NCBI GenBank assembly: GCA_964035545.1
Contig: OZ037771.1
Location: 9,038,408 to 9,102,407 of the forward strand
Length of the DNA: 64,000 nt
Source: Bugula neritina
Taxonomy: Eukaryota; Bryozoa; Gymnolaemata; Cheilostomatida; Bugulidae
Reading direction: 5' to 3'
This document shows, piece by piece, positions 47,417-60,155 of the stretch; within the stretch, counting starts at the first letter, position 1, and each line of letters begins with the position of its first letter. The translations under genes were made by a program, and so were the position numbers. Below the pieces are notes generated by a model. That model was not told the origin of the DNA. It made no database searches and worked only from the letters and a program-made list of their open reading frames with translations.

Positions 47417-50400
47417 CTAACTAGAATTGGAGCACACAACTTGTTCTGTCTGCTGCCCAGCCTGAGCCACTATTACTGAAGCCATCTCTAGCAACTGCTG
47501 ATCTGACTCCGGCATAACTACACAATAAGACAAGGGGAAGTATTACTACTGTAGCATTGTGGGATGGAGTTGCTGTCTTCTAGTGGTCACATGATTCAGT
47601 TAAAATGAATGGCCACTAGAAGAAGGAAAACAGAGCATTAGTTACCGCTTTTCCCAACTCTAAACATCAATTCAGCTCAACTTATGCAATAATTATTATC
47701 TGAAACCTACTAGACAGGAAATATTCAATAAAAACTCTAATGCTGACTAAAGTCATTTCTTTGCAATGCCCTTCACAAACACACACACCTGTAATAAAGC
47801 CATTGTAATCCCCGTGTTGACCATCTACAATAACAGCCTGACCAGAGTGATCTATTACAATAGAGTGAGTGTGAGCCCCATCTGAGAGAACTACCGAGTG
47901 GCCATCGTCCCCACCCGACAAGACTAGAGGTTGGCAGCTACTTTCCTCAGGAATAACCACTATCTGAGAGTTGTCGTACTTCTCCCCCATAGGGAGGGGT
48001 TCACTAGCACCCTTCTCCTTATCTCCAGAATCTACTTCTACAAGTAGTAAGTGAGAAGTTAAAGCATACGTCAGCTGAGTAGCTAGCCCTTCACTTCAAC
48101 TAAAACACTAAGTTTGAAGTCCTCAAAGAGTAAGCCTAGGGCCACACGGTGCGTATTTTCGCATGCGAAAATTCAAATCACAAGTAGCAAAGGTGTCCAC
48201 TGTGCGCGTTGAGAAAACGTTCGCACTTGCGTTGAAAATGCTGAGCGACAAGTGCGAATCGTCTCCGTCATCGTCACCTAATTGGCTGGTAGCTATTCAG
48301 CGAGCCCAATTTCTTTAATTTAGTGCTACATTCCAGCAAATTGCGTTCTATTGAAAGCGAGTGCGATTTAAAAATGAAAGCTTTATTTATCACGCATCAC
48401 TGACGCTACAGTGGACACCTTTGCTACTTGTGATTTCAATTTTCGCATGCGAAAATACGCACCGTGTGGCCCTAGGCTAATACAAATATTTTAGTAGAAA
48501 ACAGCATTTTCATAGCAACCACTGAAATAGATAAATAATTGACTAGTAAGCAAGATCTTTTTTAAAATATTGCCAAGTAGCCACTAAACACACTACTTAT
48601 TCTTAATGATAGGATGCTAAGTTGACCATCTGGCACACTGGGCTTTGTGATCATAGTGTTATATAGCTAAATTGAACAGACCGACAGTAACTAGTGTCCT
48701 AACTGTCCAAGAAACCTGTTGGCAAGGAAAATATAACCTACCTCTAGAAGGTGCAGCAAGTGCTGATACGTCTGAAAGGGTATCAGCAGGTGTGGGCACA
48801 AGTGACCGGACTTTAGGATGGCGGCGTCTCTTGTGACAAGCGAGAGCATGCGAGTCAGCAAACACTGTGTTGCAGTCTCGACAGAGATGTACCTGACAGA
48901 GAGTATATAATATGTATAGAGTAGTAGAGAGTATATAATATGTATAGAGTAGTAGAGTATATAATATGTATAGAGTAGTAGAGAGTATATAATATGTATA
49001 GAGTAGAGAGTATATAATATGTATAGAGTAGTAGAGTGGTAGTATAATATTTAAACCTGTAGGCCTAATGCAGAACTAAACAGAACGGTGGACGAACCTT
49101 TAAATGAGTTTTCTTGTGCTTTTTCAAGTCAAATGCTCTATAAAATGCATATCCACATGTTTCACAGACATGCTTTTTACCATTCACATGTTCCTGTTCA
49201 TGTCTTTTCAACTCATATGGATCTGCAGTTCTACAGTAAGTTCACATTATATAGTTTTCTAACAGTATGACATCACTATACTAGATACAGTATGACATCA
49301 CTATACTAGATACGGTATGACATCACTATACTAGATACAGTATGACATCACTATACTAGATAGACAGTATGACATCACTATACCAGATACAGTATGACAC
49401 CACTATACTAGATACGGTATGACATCACTATACTAGATAGACAGTATGACATCACTATACCAGATACAGTATGACATCACTATACTAGATACAGTATGAA
49501 ACCACTATACTAGATACGGTATGACATCACTATACTAGATACAGTATGACATCACTATACTAGATAGACAGTATGACATCACTATACCAGATACAGTATG
49601 ACATCACTATACCAGATACAGTATGACATCACTATACTAGATACAGTATGATTTCACTATACTAGGGACAACAAGTTTATTATTACTCAATGTTCTGCTA
49701 AAAAGCTTACTTCCATTGGCAGTTGTTTTGTGGGCAGTGCAGGTTCTTCTCCTGGTGGACATAGAGATGACGTTTCAGGTTGCCAGGTCTCTTGAAGACC
49801 AGGTCACACTGATGGCATTTGTACTCAACATCTGGATGCTCATTCAAGTTGTGTTTACTCAGCTCTGACTTCAAGTTAGTCTGGAATGCCATGCAGTCAG
49901 AATAAACTAACTAACAGTGTTGAGCTACACTACAGTCCAACTTAATGCTGTTACCTCAACTATAATCACATTTGTAAACTGCAATTATAAAATTTTTGCT
50001 AGAATAATTCACTGAGCTGTCAGTTCAATAACATAATGATTCCCCATCAGATGTGAAATATTTGAGTTAAAAGCTATCATAAGAATATATCATAATTTCA
50101 ATAAACTATTTCTCTTATAAATAAAGCTATGATTGTTGTTAATACAACTATTATACTTACGCAGCAACTATTAATTTACTTGTACTAGTGCTAGTAATGT
50201 AGCAATCATTAAATTAATAAAATTAATATTACTGTTTTCACTATCGTTACCATCACTGTTAGCTTCTTTATTACTACTATTATTGCACGTACTTTGTATT
50301 CACACTGACTGCAGGAGAACTCTTCTGTACTTGTATGCACCTTGAGATGGGTACGCAGTTTGTAAGGGTCTGCAGTCTTGTAGTCGCACGACTCACATGA

Positions 50401-53400
50401 GAGGTTCTTCTCTACAACCAAATAGCCTCTGTTCTAACTGTGTGATGTACATCAAGTAATAGTATATCTAGTTTTATACTGAAGGTGCAGTCATAAGCTG
50501 GGCATTCAGACTAGCAACAAATATGAGGAACCAAGGAGAACTTTGAATAGAATATATAAGAGCATTACACACAAGAAGTCACTTAAATTGTGATGTATAC
50601 AAATCGCACACCAGTATATCCATTAAAAGTTTAGTCGAAATACATTACAACTGATAATAATGAGGGAACGAATCCTGAAAGCAGCAGCAGTACACAGTCG
50701 GGTTATATATATAAAACTCACATAAAAATGTACAACACAAACCATACAACTTGCATGCGTGTATGTGTGTTTATGTAAGTGTGTGAGTGTACATGCATGC
50801 TTGTGAGTGTTGTAGGCGTGTGTTGTAGGTGTGTGTTGTGTGTGAGCATGTTGTACGATTCAGCAGAAAAGAGGACACAGACTCACTGACCCTTGTGTCT
50901 ATACATGTGTCTGTCCAAATGCTTCTGAGCATAAAAATGCTTCTGGCAGACGGAGCATTGATATGTTTTGTCTTTGATGTGTTTAGCCATATGTCTAGTC
51001 AGCAAGCTCTGTAGTATGCACTACAATGGTATTAAAACTATAGAGTGTGTGCATGTACTACACTGGACACACTACAGAGTAAGTATATGTACTACACTAA
51101 ACATACCTACAGAGTAAGTATATGTACTACATTAAACACACTACAGAGTAAGTATATGTACTACACTAAACACACTACAGAGTAAGTATATGTACTACAC
51201 CAGACACACTACAGAGTAAGTATATGTACTACACTAATCATATCTACAGTAAACACTACACCGATTCTAGCCAACACCTGCACAATAAACACATCAACTA
51301 AGTGAACCTATACCCTGTAGTCACAGTGCGGACAAGCAAACGGCTTCTCCCGGTTAGGCAGGTGTCTACTCCTCATGTGATTGTTGAGGTAGAGCTTCAG
51401 GGCAAACCTCTGCCCACACTGTTCACACACAAACTTCTTTTCATCTGTATGTCTAACTGTGATGTGTCTTTGCAGCTCAAACACTCTCAGGAAGGTTCTC
51501 TCACACATTGGGCATGGGTGCTGTAATATGATATCAAACAGATAAAGTGTAATGTGTATAGTTTACTGTTCGTAGTGTACTGTGTGCAGTGTAGTGTGTG
51601 TAGTGTACTGTGTGCAATGTAGTGCGTGTAGTGTACTGTGTGCAGCGTAGTGTGTGTAGTGTAATGTGTGCAGTGTAACTTGTGTAGTGTAGTGTGTGTA
51701 GTGTACTGTGTGCAGTGTAGTGCGTGTAGTGTACTGTGTGCAGCGTAGTGTGTGTAGTGTAATGTGTGCAGTGTAACTTGTGTAGTGTAGTGTGTGTAGT
51801 GTACTGTGTGCAGTGTAGTGCGTGTAGTGTACTGTGTGTAGTGTACTATGTGTAGTGTACTATATCAAATGTACTATGTGAAATGCATGTTAAAGAATCC
51901 CGGACACACTTCACTTATGCAGTATTAAAATATTCGTATATATCTTAGTTTCCATCTACATACTGTTTTAAGATATTATGTTTAAACAGTTTTGTTATAT
52001 AATGAATATTGTGCGAGTATGTGCTGAAATGATTTGGGATTTTCGATCGCTTGCGGATGACGTTTTCAGTCGGCTTGGATGTTACCGCTACTATTAAACT
52101 TATACTAATTATAGCTAACTTTCATTGCATGCTATTTTTAGCTGCTACACTGCACACTCTAATCACTGATATGGCTTGAAAGTTCAAACTTTAAATTCTG
52201 CAATGAAACAAAAATACACCCAGCAGTAACTAGCTTAGAGTAGAGTAGCCTAAGAAACTAACCAAATTGTTAGAGTCGGATAGTTTGGAGGTCGCCATTG
52301 ATTTAGCCTTAGTTTCTACAGACTGTATGTGTACCCTCACACCGTCTTGCTCAGTCGTGGTGAAAGTTGTGACTTCAACATCTTGGTCTATACTAGTTCC
52401 TATATCATGCTGCAAATAGAGTGATGTTGATGCAGAACAGCAAGCTCTTTGCACCTAACTACTCGCTAGCATTAATAGCCACACATTATTCTGGAATGAC
52501 AATAAATATTTTGCAAAAAGTAACAAACAATCCAAGTTTAAATGACCTGCCAATTCCAAACTTAACTACCACGTTCTCATGACAGTGTTTACGAGCTTAG
52601 AAGTCCATCAAGCTTTTCCACCACTGATTTCAAACAAAAGAAAACACTTACTGGTTTGGTGGAAATTCTCAAAATTTTAGAAAATAGGTATACTCATTAA
52701 TCTACCCGATAGGTTTCAAATGTATAGCTCTAATAAAATATTGTAAGCTCCAACATAATAGTATAAGCTCTGACAGAATATCATAAGTTGCATAGAATTT
52801 TATAAGTTCATTAGTTGTCTCAATTACTAGTTACCTCTCCCGCAATTGATATTTCAGATATTTGTGGGTCCACAATTAGCTCTTCAGCAATTTGTTGATT
52901 GGTACATTCCTCGTCTACAGCACATTCTGACTGTATTGATTCAGACGTTAACTGCTGTTCAGAATTCACCAGAGAGATCTCCTGCTCATTGACATCTAGC
53001 TGCTGATCAGAATTCACCAGAGAGATCTCCTGCTCATTGACATCTAACTGCTGTTCAGAATCTCTCAGTGAAATTTCGCTAGCAACCATTGACTCACCTA
53101 TCGAGTCTACAGAGAGCTTTACATTGAATATATGAGGAGATTCTTGGTCTGCATCTACACTCTCCAACAACGTTACTCTCTCAACCGACCTGATTGGCCC
53201 ACCTATATCCTGAAACAGCATAAGAATTTGAATAACCTACATGAAACAATAAATTGTAACATTTCCGACTTGCTTTAGAGTTTAGACAAACATGACAAAC
53301 TAAACACAAACTAACTTGGAGCTTTTGAGGGTTCGCTGCTATAAGAGCAATGATTTCCCGCAAAACATTCTCAAGATTGAAGATTGTTGAGGCTATAGAT

Positions 53401-53462
53401 CGTTCACATTTACTAGAAACACTGACTAACAGCTCATTCATTTCAATCTCGCTAATGGTCAT
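47417..53462 (-). CDS. Ten-finger C2H2 zinc-finger protein
   Basis: Eleven exons join in phase: 53462-53316, 53209-52835, 52409-52263, 51520-51314, 51020-50891, 50411-50293, 49880-49711, 49230-49098, 48892-48742, 48037-47789, 47517-47417; about 642 aa. The N-terminal 220 residues are acidic, with a threefold 17-residue repeat around EQEISLVNS. Ten tandem C2H2 fingers follow, from CPMCERTF...H....H to CRDCNTVF...H....H; one has a CPQNNC (x4) spacing. The C-terminus is acidic and hydrophobic (SQIVVIPEES, HSIVIDHSG). Acceptor 51020 was preferred over 51008 because it restores 12-residue finger spacing. It is a probable nuclear DNA-binding regulator. The layout resembles CTCF- or REST-like proteins but I cannot assign orthology. 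Confidence 0.85.
48134..48477. mobile_element. PIF/Harbinger-like MITE
   Basis: About 75-base nearly perfect TIRs starting GCCTAGGGCCACACGGTGCG, flanked by TAA (48131-48133 and 48478-48480), the 3-base duplication typical of PIF/Harbinger elements. No ORF. It lies in an intron of the zinc-finger gene. Confidence 0.8.
48897..49042. repeat. Minisatellite GAGAGTATATAATATGTATAGAGTAGTA
   Basis: About five units of 22-29 bases in a zinc-finger gene intron, starting just outside an exon acceptor. Confidence 0.85.
49262..49665. repeat. 24-28-base minisatellite ACAGTATGACATCACTATACTAGAT
   Basis: About 16 units with alternating variants (TAGATAGACAG, TACGG, CCAGATACAG), forming a higher-order pattern, in a zinc-finger gene intron. 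Confidence 0.9.
51035..51245. repeat. About 40-base minisatellite CACTACAGAGTAAGTATATGTACTA
   Basis: Five units in a zinc-finger gene intron. Each contains a GTAAGTAT string that mimics a splice donor on the plus strand. Confidence 0.85.
51541..51870. repeat. GTGTAGTGTACTGTGTGCA minisatellite
   Basis: About 30 ten-base GTGTAGTGTA-like units, with a repeated longer block (51576-51690 resembles 51690-51805), in a zinc-finger gene intron. Confidence 0.85.
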
Positions 53463-54306
53463 CTTTCCCTGGAACAATGTCGAAATAAGTTCAGGTTTAG
53501 CCTATAAATATTTCAAAAACAGCAAATGACATCTGATCCAAAGAACATAAGATCTACTGATGACTTTGATATTATAAAAATACATTTACTTAATTTAGAG
53601 CTATGCACTGCACAAAACAGAGAATTACAGTATAAACAGAAATATAACAAAATTACTAAAGGACAAGCTTGGCCTCGTGACTGACTAACTCAATCTAACC
53701 CTGGTGAGATATAAGTAAAATTCTTCAGTGAGCTAAAAAAACTGTACAGATATACATTAGTTTGTAAAGCTTAAGCTCTCTAACCAACTAAATAATTGTA
53801 GCAAAGAGCTTACAAATCAATGTGAAATTATGCAAAAAAATAGTGAGTATTGTAGCAGGACTTCAAAAAAGGAGTTACATGCGGATTTTATTGAGCTAGC
53901 AAATAGTGAATGATAATTTGATGAATGCTATATTTTCACAGGCAAACTCTACTTGCACATTGCTAAAAGGTACTAAAAATTTTGGTGCAATTCAGCACCA
54001 CCGATTTTGGATTATATGCACTTCTTAGTCATTGACTATCCTTTTTTAGTTTTGATTCATCTTCAATTTGGTTTATTATTCTTTTGCGGCATACCATCTT
54101 AACATAGTTTTTTCCATTACGCTGTATCTCCTCTCGATTCTGTTTACAACTCTCTTGTATGCTTCCATTTGACAACTTTGTTTCCTGTCTAACCACCCCA
54201 GCTCTATATACTAATTTGTGCATTATTTTACAATCTAAGGTGTTGTGGTTGCTCATTTTACAATGAGTGCAGTACTTTCTGTGCTTTGTACCCCGTTTGG
54301 GTGTAT
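53463..54306. other. Region upstream of the zinc-finger gene
   Basis: Holds the putative promoter; no motif stands out. A possible 5' exon boundary (TTCCAG) lies 6 bases before the ATG, so the transcript may start further upstream. Confidence 0.4.
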
Positions 54307-54420
54307 TGTTGTAGTTTTGTGCACTACTAGAGTGGGGTATTATTGCATAGTTTACTATGAAGTTGCGAGAGAAACCGGAGGAGTTGATGTTTATAAAATA
54401 TTTACATTCAAAGGCTAATT
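54307..54420 (-). repeat. LTR fragment related to the 6.8-kb element (left piece)
   Basis: TGTTGTAGTTTTGTGCACTA and the following 20 bases match the first 40 bases of the LTRs at 6809 and 9518, with weaker similarity up to GTTGATGTTTATAAAA. Confidence 0.5.
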
Positions 54421-55919
54421 AGATACAAACAAAGTCATTAATAGCTGCAAAAGAATATGTGACCAGTCGCGATAAAACCGGGGATGTGGCGGCGTTCATA
54501 AAGTGTAGTAAATGAAGGTTTAATTTGGAAATACTGAAAATTGAAATTAATTTCTAATTTTTAGATTTTAAACTTCTCTAATGCAAAAGAATCCAAGGAT
54601 TTCAAAAATCATATTTTTACAAGCATTTGATAATTCCTTCAGCTCTGAAATTGCATTTAAAGTTGGTAACTAAGGCATTCAATTTTTTAAATGATGAAAA
54701 AATTGCGAAGTTATCAAATAAAAAAAGAAGACAATTTAAGTCATCTTTTATAGATCCTGCATATTTAGTTTTTACCAAATGAATGTAGCTTACACCTTTT
54801 TCTTTGTATTGTCAAAAGTATTATATTTAAAATCGAAGGCTAGTTTTTGTTTTTCATCTTGCTCCATGCAAAATTAGCTTTTAATGTAATTAGTTACTGA
54901 GCTGTTTGCCCTTTGGTGATAAATGCTGAACTTAATCTTTATCTTTAGCGTTCAAGCTTGAAAATCACAACAACACAGGTAATTATCTTGAAAACAATCA
55001 TTTACGCTACTAACTTGAAATTGTTGCCAGGATTATTTGTAGTTGTCCATTTATTTATACTTGGTCTTACAATTAGTATTACACTTTCAATATGACTCAC
55101 AGTTTGAGTTCGAGGTACAGTTCCTCATAATGATAATCATAATGGACATCATCCATGATTTACTGGTACTTGGTAGTAAAACTAAATGTAGCTCACTAAC
55201 AGTAATGAATAATTATAAATTCACTATTTGAGGCTGAGTTTCCCTTCGGTCTTAAAACTTGTATTATATTTATTGATTTATTCTATTGGATTTGTTGATA
55301 TTTGAATTTACATTAGACTTACTCTTAGTATCTGTCTTAGATTTTGTCATTGCAGTTACTGATTACTATTACTATTAGGATTAGTAGTACTGACAGTTGA
55401 CAATTATTACAGCAAAGTTGTTAATAGATTTGAAGATGTTTAGAAATAAATATTATTTTAATTAAATATTATTTTTCAATATATTTTAATATGATCAAGC
55501 TATCATTTCTTTTTGTTATGTTTAAATTAGCTCAAAGTTTGATTTAAAATATAATGATAAAATCAATATGATTATAACATGATGCAGGCTTACTGTCAAA
55601 GCTCAAGTGATAATCATATTCATATTGATAAAAGCATCACCTATAACTAAATTGAAATGTTGAATGTGATTAAATGTAAATGAGTGTAATGATGCAAATA
55701 TTAATGCGAGTTAAAATGGATCTATAGTTGACTGACTTAGTTTTTTAATATGCTACCTTTAGTCTTATAGTGAGTAGTAACACTAACTAAATGCATTAAT
55801 AGTCTCAACTTTCTAACTTTATTATAAAAAGGGAGTACAAATCCATTCATATTTAAAAGTAATTAGTTGAATTCAAATTTATTTTATAGTAACTATCTTT
55901 AATAGATTCAGTTGCACTT

Positions 55920-56339
55920 GGGTCATTTTACTTGATTTAGTACACACTGGAAATATCCAGTTTTAGCCATTTTCTACATTTTAGCTGCTAATGAATATGG
56001 GTTTTTGTCCAAAACTAGTAAAATATTCATAAATACACCTCAATAATCAAGGTTATTTTTAAATTTGCTTGATTCCCATATTTTTTCTTAATTATTCAGC
56101 TACTTTCGATTGCGGACCGTTATGGTTATTTCGCAACGGTCCGCAATTCAAATTAGCTAAATAAAAAGGAAAAAACATGGGAAATGAAGCAAAATTAAGA
56201 GGAACCTTGATTATTTCGGCGTATTTATTGATATTTTACTAGTTTTGGGCAAAAAACCCATGTTCATTAGCAGCTAAATTGTGAACAATAGCTAAAAACT
56301 AGATATTTCTAGTGCGTACTAAATTAAGTACAATGACCC
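55920..56339. mobile_element. Palindromic foldback MITE
   Basis: The whole 420-base block is an inverted repeat centred near 56127: GGGTCATTTTACTTGATTTA on the left is mirrored by TACAATGACCC on the right, and the middle is GCGGACCGTT...AACGGTCCGC. ACTT flanks both sides (55916-55919, 56340-56343). No coding capacity. Confidence 0.85.
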
Positions 56340-57955
56340 ACTTAGCTAACTCCTTTTACTCAATTAAATGCCCGAGTGGTAAATAGTTACCAAAAAACTG
56401 CTCCAATATTGCCAATTGTAGATTTGCTAAATATTCAAGTGTATAATAGCTAATTTTACTAATAATACTATGTTAGTATTCAATAATCTAATATTGTGTA
56501 CATTTTAGAAAGTAGACTTGTAAGGGCATCAGAGTGAAGACTTTTACCTACGCAACTCTGCTACATATCAATCTTATACTTCTAATGCAGACTCTTTGAA
56601 TTTTCGCTTGCATGGTTATGGCTTTTGCTTATTTCACACATAAAAAAGGTTTGCAGTCTTTAAATGATGTGCTTGAAAATGTTCAAGTTTTTTAATTTAA
56701 ATTGTTCTGTTTAATTCAATAAATTTAAATGTTGGTAAAATGCAGAATCACAACTGCTGCCATAATAGTACCAGAACAGTGTTTAACCAACTACTTTTCT
56801 ATAATATTTATTTTCTAATCAAACTACTATTTCCTTATGTTATTTAAAAAAACTCAACATTAAACTTTCAGCTCTGGAAAAGACAGTAAGTGGGTAGATT
56901 GGCAGGATGGACGTCAAGTAGCAGCATATACAACTGCTGGAAAATCAATTAATGACAGTGATGAAGCTTTTGCCACACACATGATGTTATGTATCCACAC
57001 TCCATAAACTAGTATTATGGAGAACAAAGTAGAAAGTTAAAAAGTGCCTTTTTGCAAAAACCATAGAAGCTACCTAATTTTCTTTTCTTGATAAGAATTA
57101 TTTCAAGCATAATGGTTGTATCAAGACTACATTTTTTACTGCATTTAACTAGTTTTTTTTAAATAATGTATTTGATGTTTTAAATGTGAATATTAATGCC
57201 TAAATAAAACTCAAAAGTTCTCATAGCTATTTTTCTGTTTATATTTTTAACATCTCGGCCAAATCAATTGCTAAATGTAGTTGCCGTTAGAGATTATAAA
57301 GATATTTCTGAATGAATTTCGCATGATCTCAAAATAGCAAAATAATGTTCCCATAAGTGCTATACTCATTAAGAAATAACTAGGAAAGAGCACGGCTCAA
57401 TAGCTGCAGTTTGACGTATTACACAATATACTAGAGGAGAGGAAGATATTCAGTGTATAACAGAAAACGACTGTCATTTTGTTTTACATAACTTCTTGCT
57501 TACTTGGTTGTCTAATTTAAATATCTCAACACACAAACTCGCTAGAACATCCTCTTTTTTGCTGGATTTGTTAAACCTTTCAACTAATAAACAAAATAAA
57601 AAGCGATTTGGCAAAAGGTTTGGCGACCATATTGGACCTGATTTTCAGTTGAAGCAGCATAAAATTTAGTTCACCAGAAAGCCCAAATTTTCACAAGTAT
57701 TTTGATACCAAATTTGTCACTATTCCTATTATAAAAAGGCTCGTTGCTAAAGGTTGTAAATTGTAAACAAATAATCTTAACTTATTCTAGAGTTGCCAAC
57801 TTCAAACTGAATTTTTTCAAAATAGTAAAATAGTAATTCTAAAAACGTTAAAGTTTTTAAATGTTGATATCTTGAGTTCTATTTGTACTAGAGACCTCAA
57901 ATAAAGTGCAAAATGTTTGAAAAAATCTGGTCTATCACTCTTTAATAATAATTGA
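56340..57955. other. AT-rich sequence, possible exon-like stretch
   Basis: No gene supported. At 56872-57006 the plus strand has an acceptor-like TTTCAG and then an open stretch (SGKDSKWVDWQDGRQVAAY) ending in TAA; it may be a remnant of a mobile element. Confidence 0.25.
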
Positions 57956-57959
57956 GTTT

Positions 57960-58286
57960 TGACATTTCTATATACATCCCCTGTTTTGTGGTGCCAGGTC
58001 ACATATACACATATAGAGCGGCTACACAATATTATCCTAGTCCATGTGACAGTTATCTTCCAACTGAGGCTGGGCGCCAGAAGGGGCTGTTTATATCTGA
58101 AGGGTTTGCTGTGATTGGCTGGTGGAGGGTTTCGGCGATGCCGCATAGAATTGCGGCATCGCTAACAGAGTTGTAGTTTCTTGGAACTTTATAATACTTC
58201 ATAATATAATACAATGTCACAACTCTGCTGCAAGTACTTATACAGGGGATGTTGGGGGGTATGCTTCCCACAGCCACTATACCATG
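57960..58286 (-). repeat. LTR fragment related to the 6.8-kb element (right piece)
   Basis: It shares with the LTR at 9518-9955 the order GGGCGCC-GAAGG, CGATG...GCATGAAAATGCGGCAT-like, GGAGTTGT and GTATACTTCCC-like, and ends CCACTATA. With the 54307-54420 piece the total is about 440 bases, the length of that LTR. Confidence 0.5.
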
Positions 58287-58679
58287 ACCCTTTCCTTGGA
58301 TTTATCTATTTATGTATGACAGTTTACTGTCGTACACCGTGATATATCTGTAAGCATTTTTGGCAAGATTTTCCAGGTTGCCAAATTTTCCTATCTTTTA
58401 AATAGGTTGACAAATCAGATGAAAATAAGATAATAAGCTGCTCTTTTAAGATTAAATTTTGAATCGTTGCACCCATCTATCCAAATAATTTTTCAGTCTA
58501 CTATTGGCTATTGTGGAGTTTCATCTTGCTCTATTTGACATTTTCTGAAGTTTTTTCAATATTATTTTTAGTGAGATTATATCGATGCAGAAAAGCTTGC
58601 AGTCTAACGGTTTGTTTTGTAGACAGCCTTGTAGAGGTATCTGTTGCTTTTCCTGCTTTTAATTAGTATTACAGTAAAT

Positions 58680-59720
58680 CTATAAGTAATACGAATACTA
58701 GTAGTAATAGTACTTAATACAATTAGTGTTGCTATTTACTATTAGTCAATTACATTTACTATAACTGTAAGTATAAGTATTCAAAATGTCAAATTTCAAT
58801 GTAGAATACTAATACTAAATTCAATAGTAATACTAATACTAATAGTAATGAATAACCGTCTAATAAGATCAAGTACAGTATGTGCACGAGTATGACTATG
58901 TTATTGTTACTACTAGTAATATCACTATGACTATCAGTATTATCATCATTACCATTAATGGCATTATAATCATTAGACTCAGAGTCAGATTGAGTATGAG
59001 TGATACTCAATACTCTGTACCTATATTCTCACTGATAGCAATACTAATAGTATAGCAACAATATTAGCATTACTATTACTATTAGTATTAGTAATACTAA
59101 TACTAATAGTATTAGTGTAATACTAATAGTAATACTAATACTAATAGTTTCACTGTTGGTTTGGGTGCTACCGTCTTATACTGATAGTGATACTGATAGC
59201 ATTTCAATTTGTAATTTGAATTACCATTAGTAATGCCATTTGTATCAGTATTACTTTACAGTTTACAATCAATTTGAATTTAAACAGTGAGTGTAACAGT
59301 GACATAGTGATAGTCACAGTGAAAGTGTGTGCGACTATAAGTATAAGTATTACTATTACTATTAGTAAGTTAGTATTAGTATAACTATAACTATAGGATT
59401 AAGTATAACTATAAGATTAGGCATTACTATTACTATTAGTATTACTATTAGTAATACTATTAGTATTAGTATTACTATTAGTAATACTTATACTAATACT
59501 AATACTAATAGTAATACTAATAGTAATACTAATAGTATAAGATTAAGTATAACATTAGCACTCGACAGTATAACTAATATTAAGATTATACTATGTACTA
59601 CTATACTATTTTAAATACTATCATTATCGTAGTACATATTCATAGTGATAGTAATAGGACAGCTGTACAAGTATTGCATTGTATTACAATTATTATTATA
59701 AGTATAACTATTAACTTTTC
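58680..59720. repeat. TACTAATAGTA-type quasi-palindromic low-complexity tract
   Basis: Long mixture of AGTAAT / ACTAAT / AGTATT / ACTATT units. Because these are reverse complements of one another, both strands look alike. It has no exact period. Similar tracts lie at 11380-11530, 12770-12900 and 63290-64000. Confidence 0.8.
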
Positions 59721-60155
59721 AAGTAGAGATAACAGTTCGACGACGGCTTGATGTTTACCTTGACCTTTACCTGAGTCCTTGCTTCTTAGCGTTATAGCCA
59801 TCGAACTCAATAATATCCAGCTCAGTGGTAACAACTGTGAATGATTCTACAATAAGCAGCATCGAGCTGGTGGTGCCGGACTATTTTAGTTCGGGGAGTC
59901 CCACAATAATAATATTTTGTTTCTGTGGAATTACCCTGGGATTCTTTAGGGGATAACTCTGAAACCATAATAAATTTTAGGAAGAAATGTTGGGATTACT
60001 TCACCAAACCAGTGTGATATAACATGAACTTCAACCCTTTGCACCAAACCGAATGTTCCTTTAATTAAAAAGACCGGGATTAACAAGCCCGAACCCCAAC
60101 ATGTAAATTTACCTCAAAAGCTTGTATTCTTTATTGAACACACGACATTCTAGAA
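59721..60155. other. Spacer with a possible repeat edge
   Basis: No gene. The minus strand from about 60100 begins TGTTGGGGTTCGGGCTTG and may be an LTR or SINE fragment; I cannot find its other end. Confidence 0.3.

Noticed and set aside
49262-49665. CRISPR-like regularly spaced repeat
   Set aside because: The units are tandem with no unique spacers, and the setting is an intron of a eukaryotic gene.
47417-53462. Assignment of the zinc-finger gene to CTCF or REST
   Set aside because: Finger number and acidic ends are similar, but I cannot align individual fingers convincingly by eye.
54029-54256. 75-residue open frame on the minus strand
   Set aside because: Lys/Asn-rich, chance-length in AT-rich DNA, no recognisable domain or splice context.
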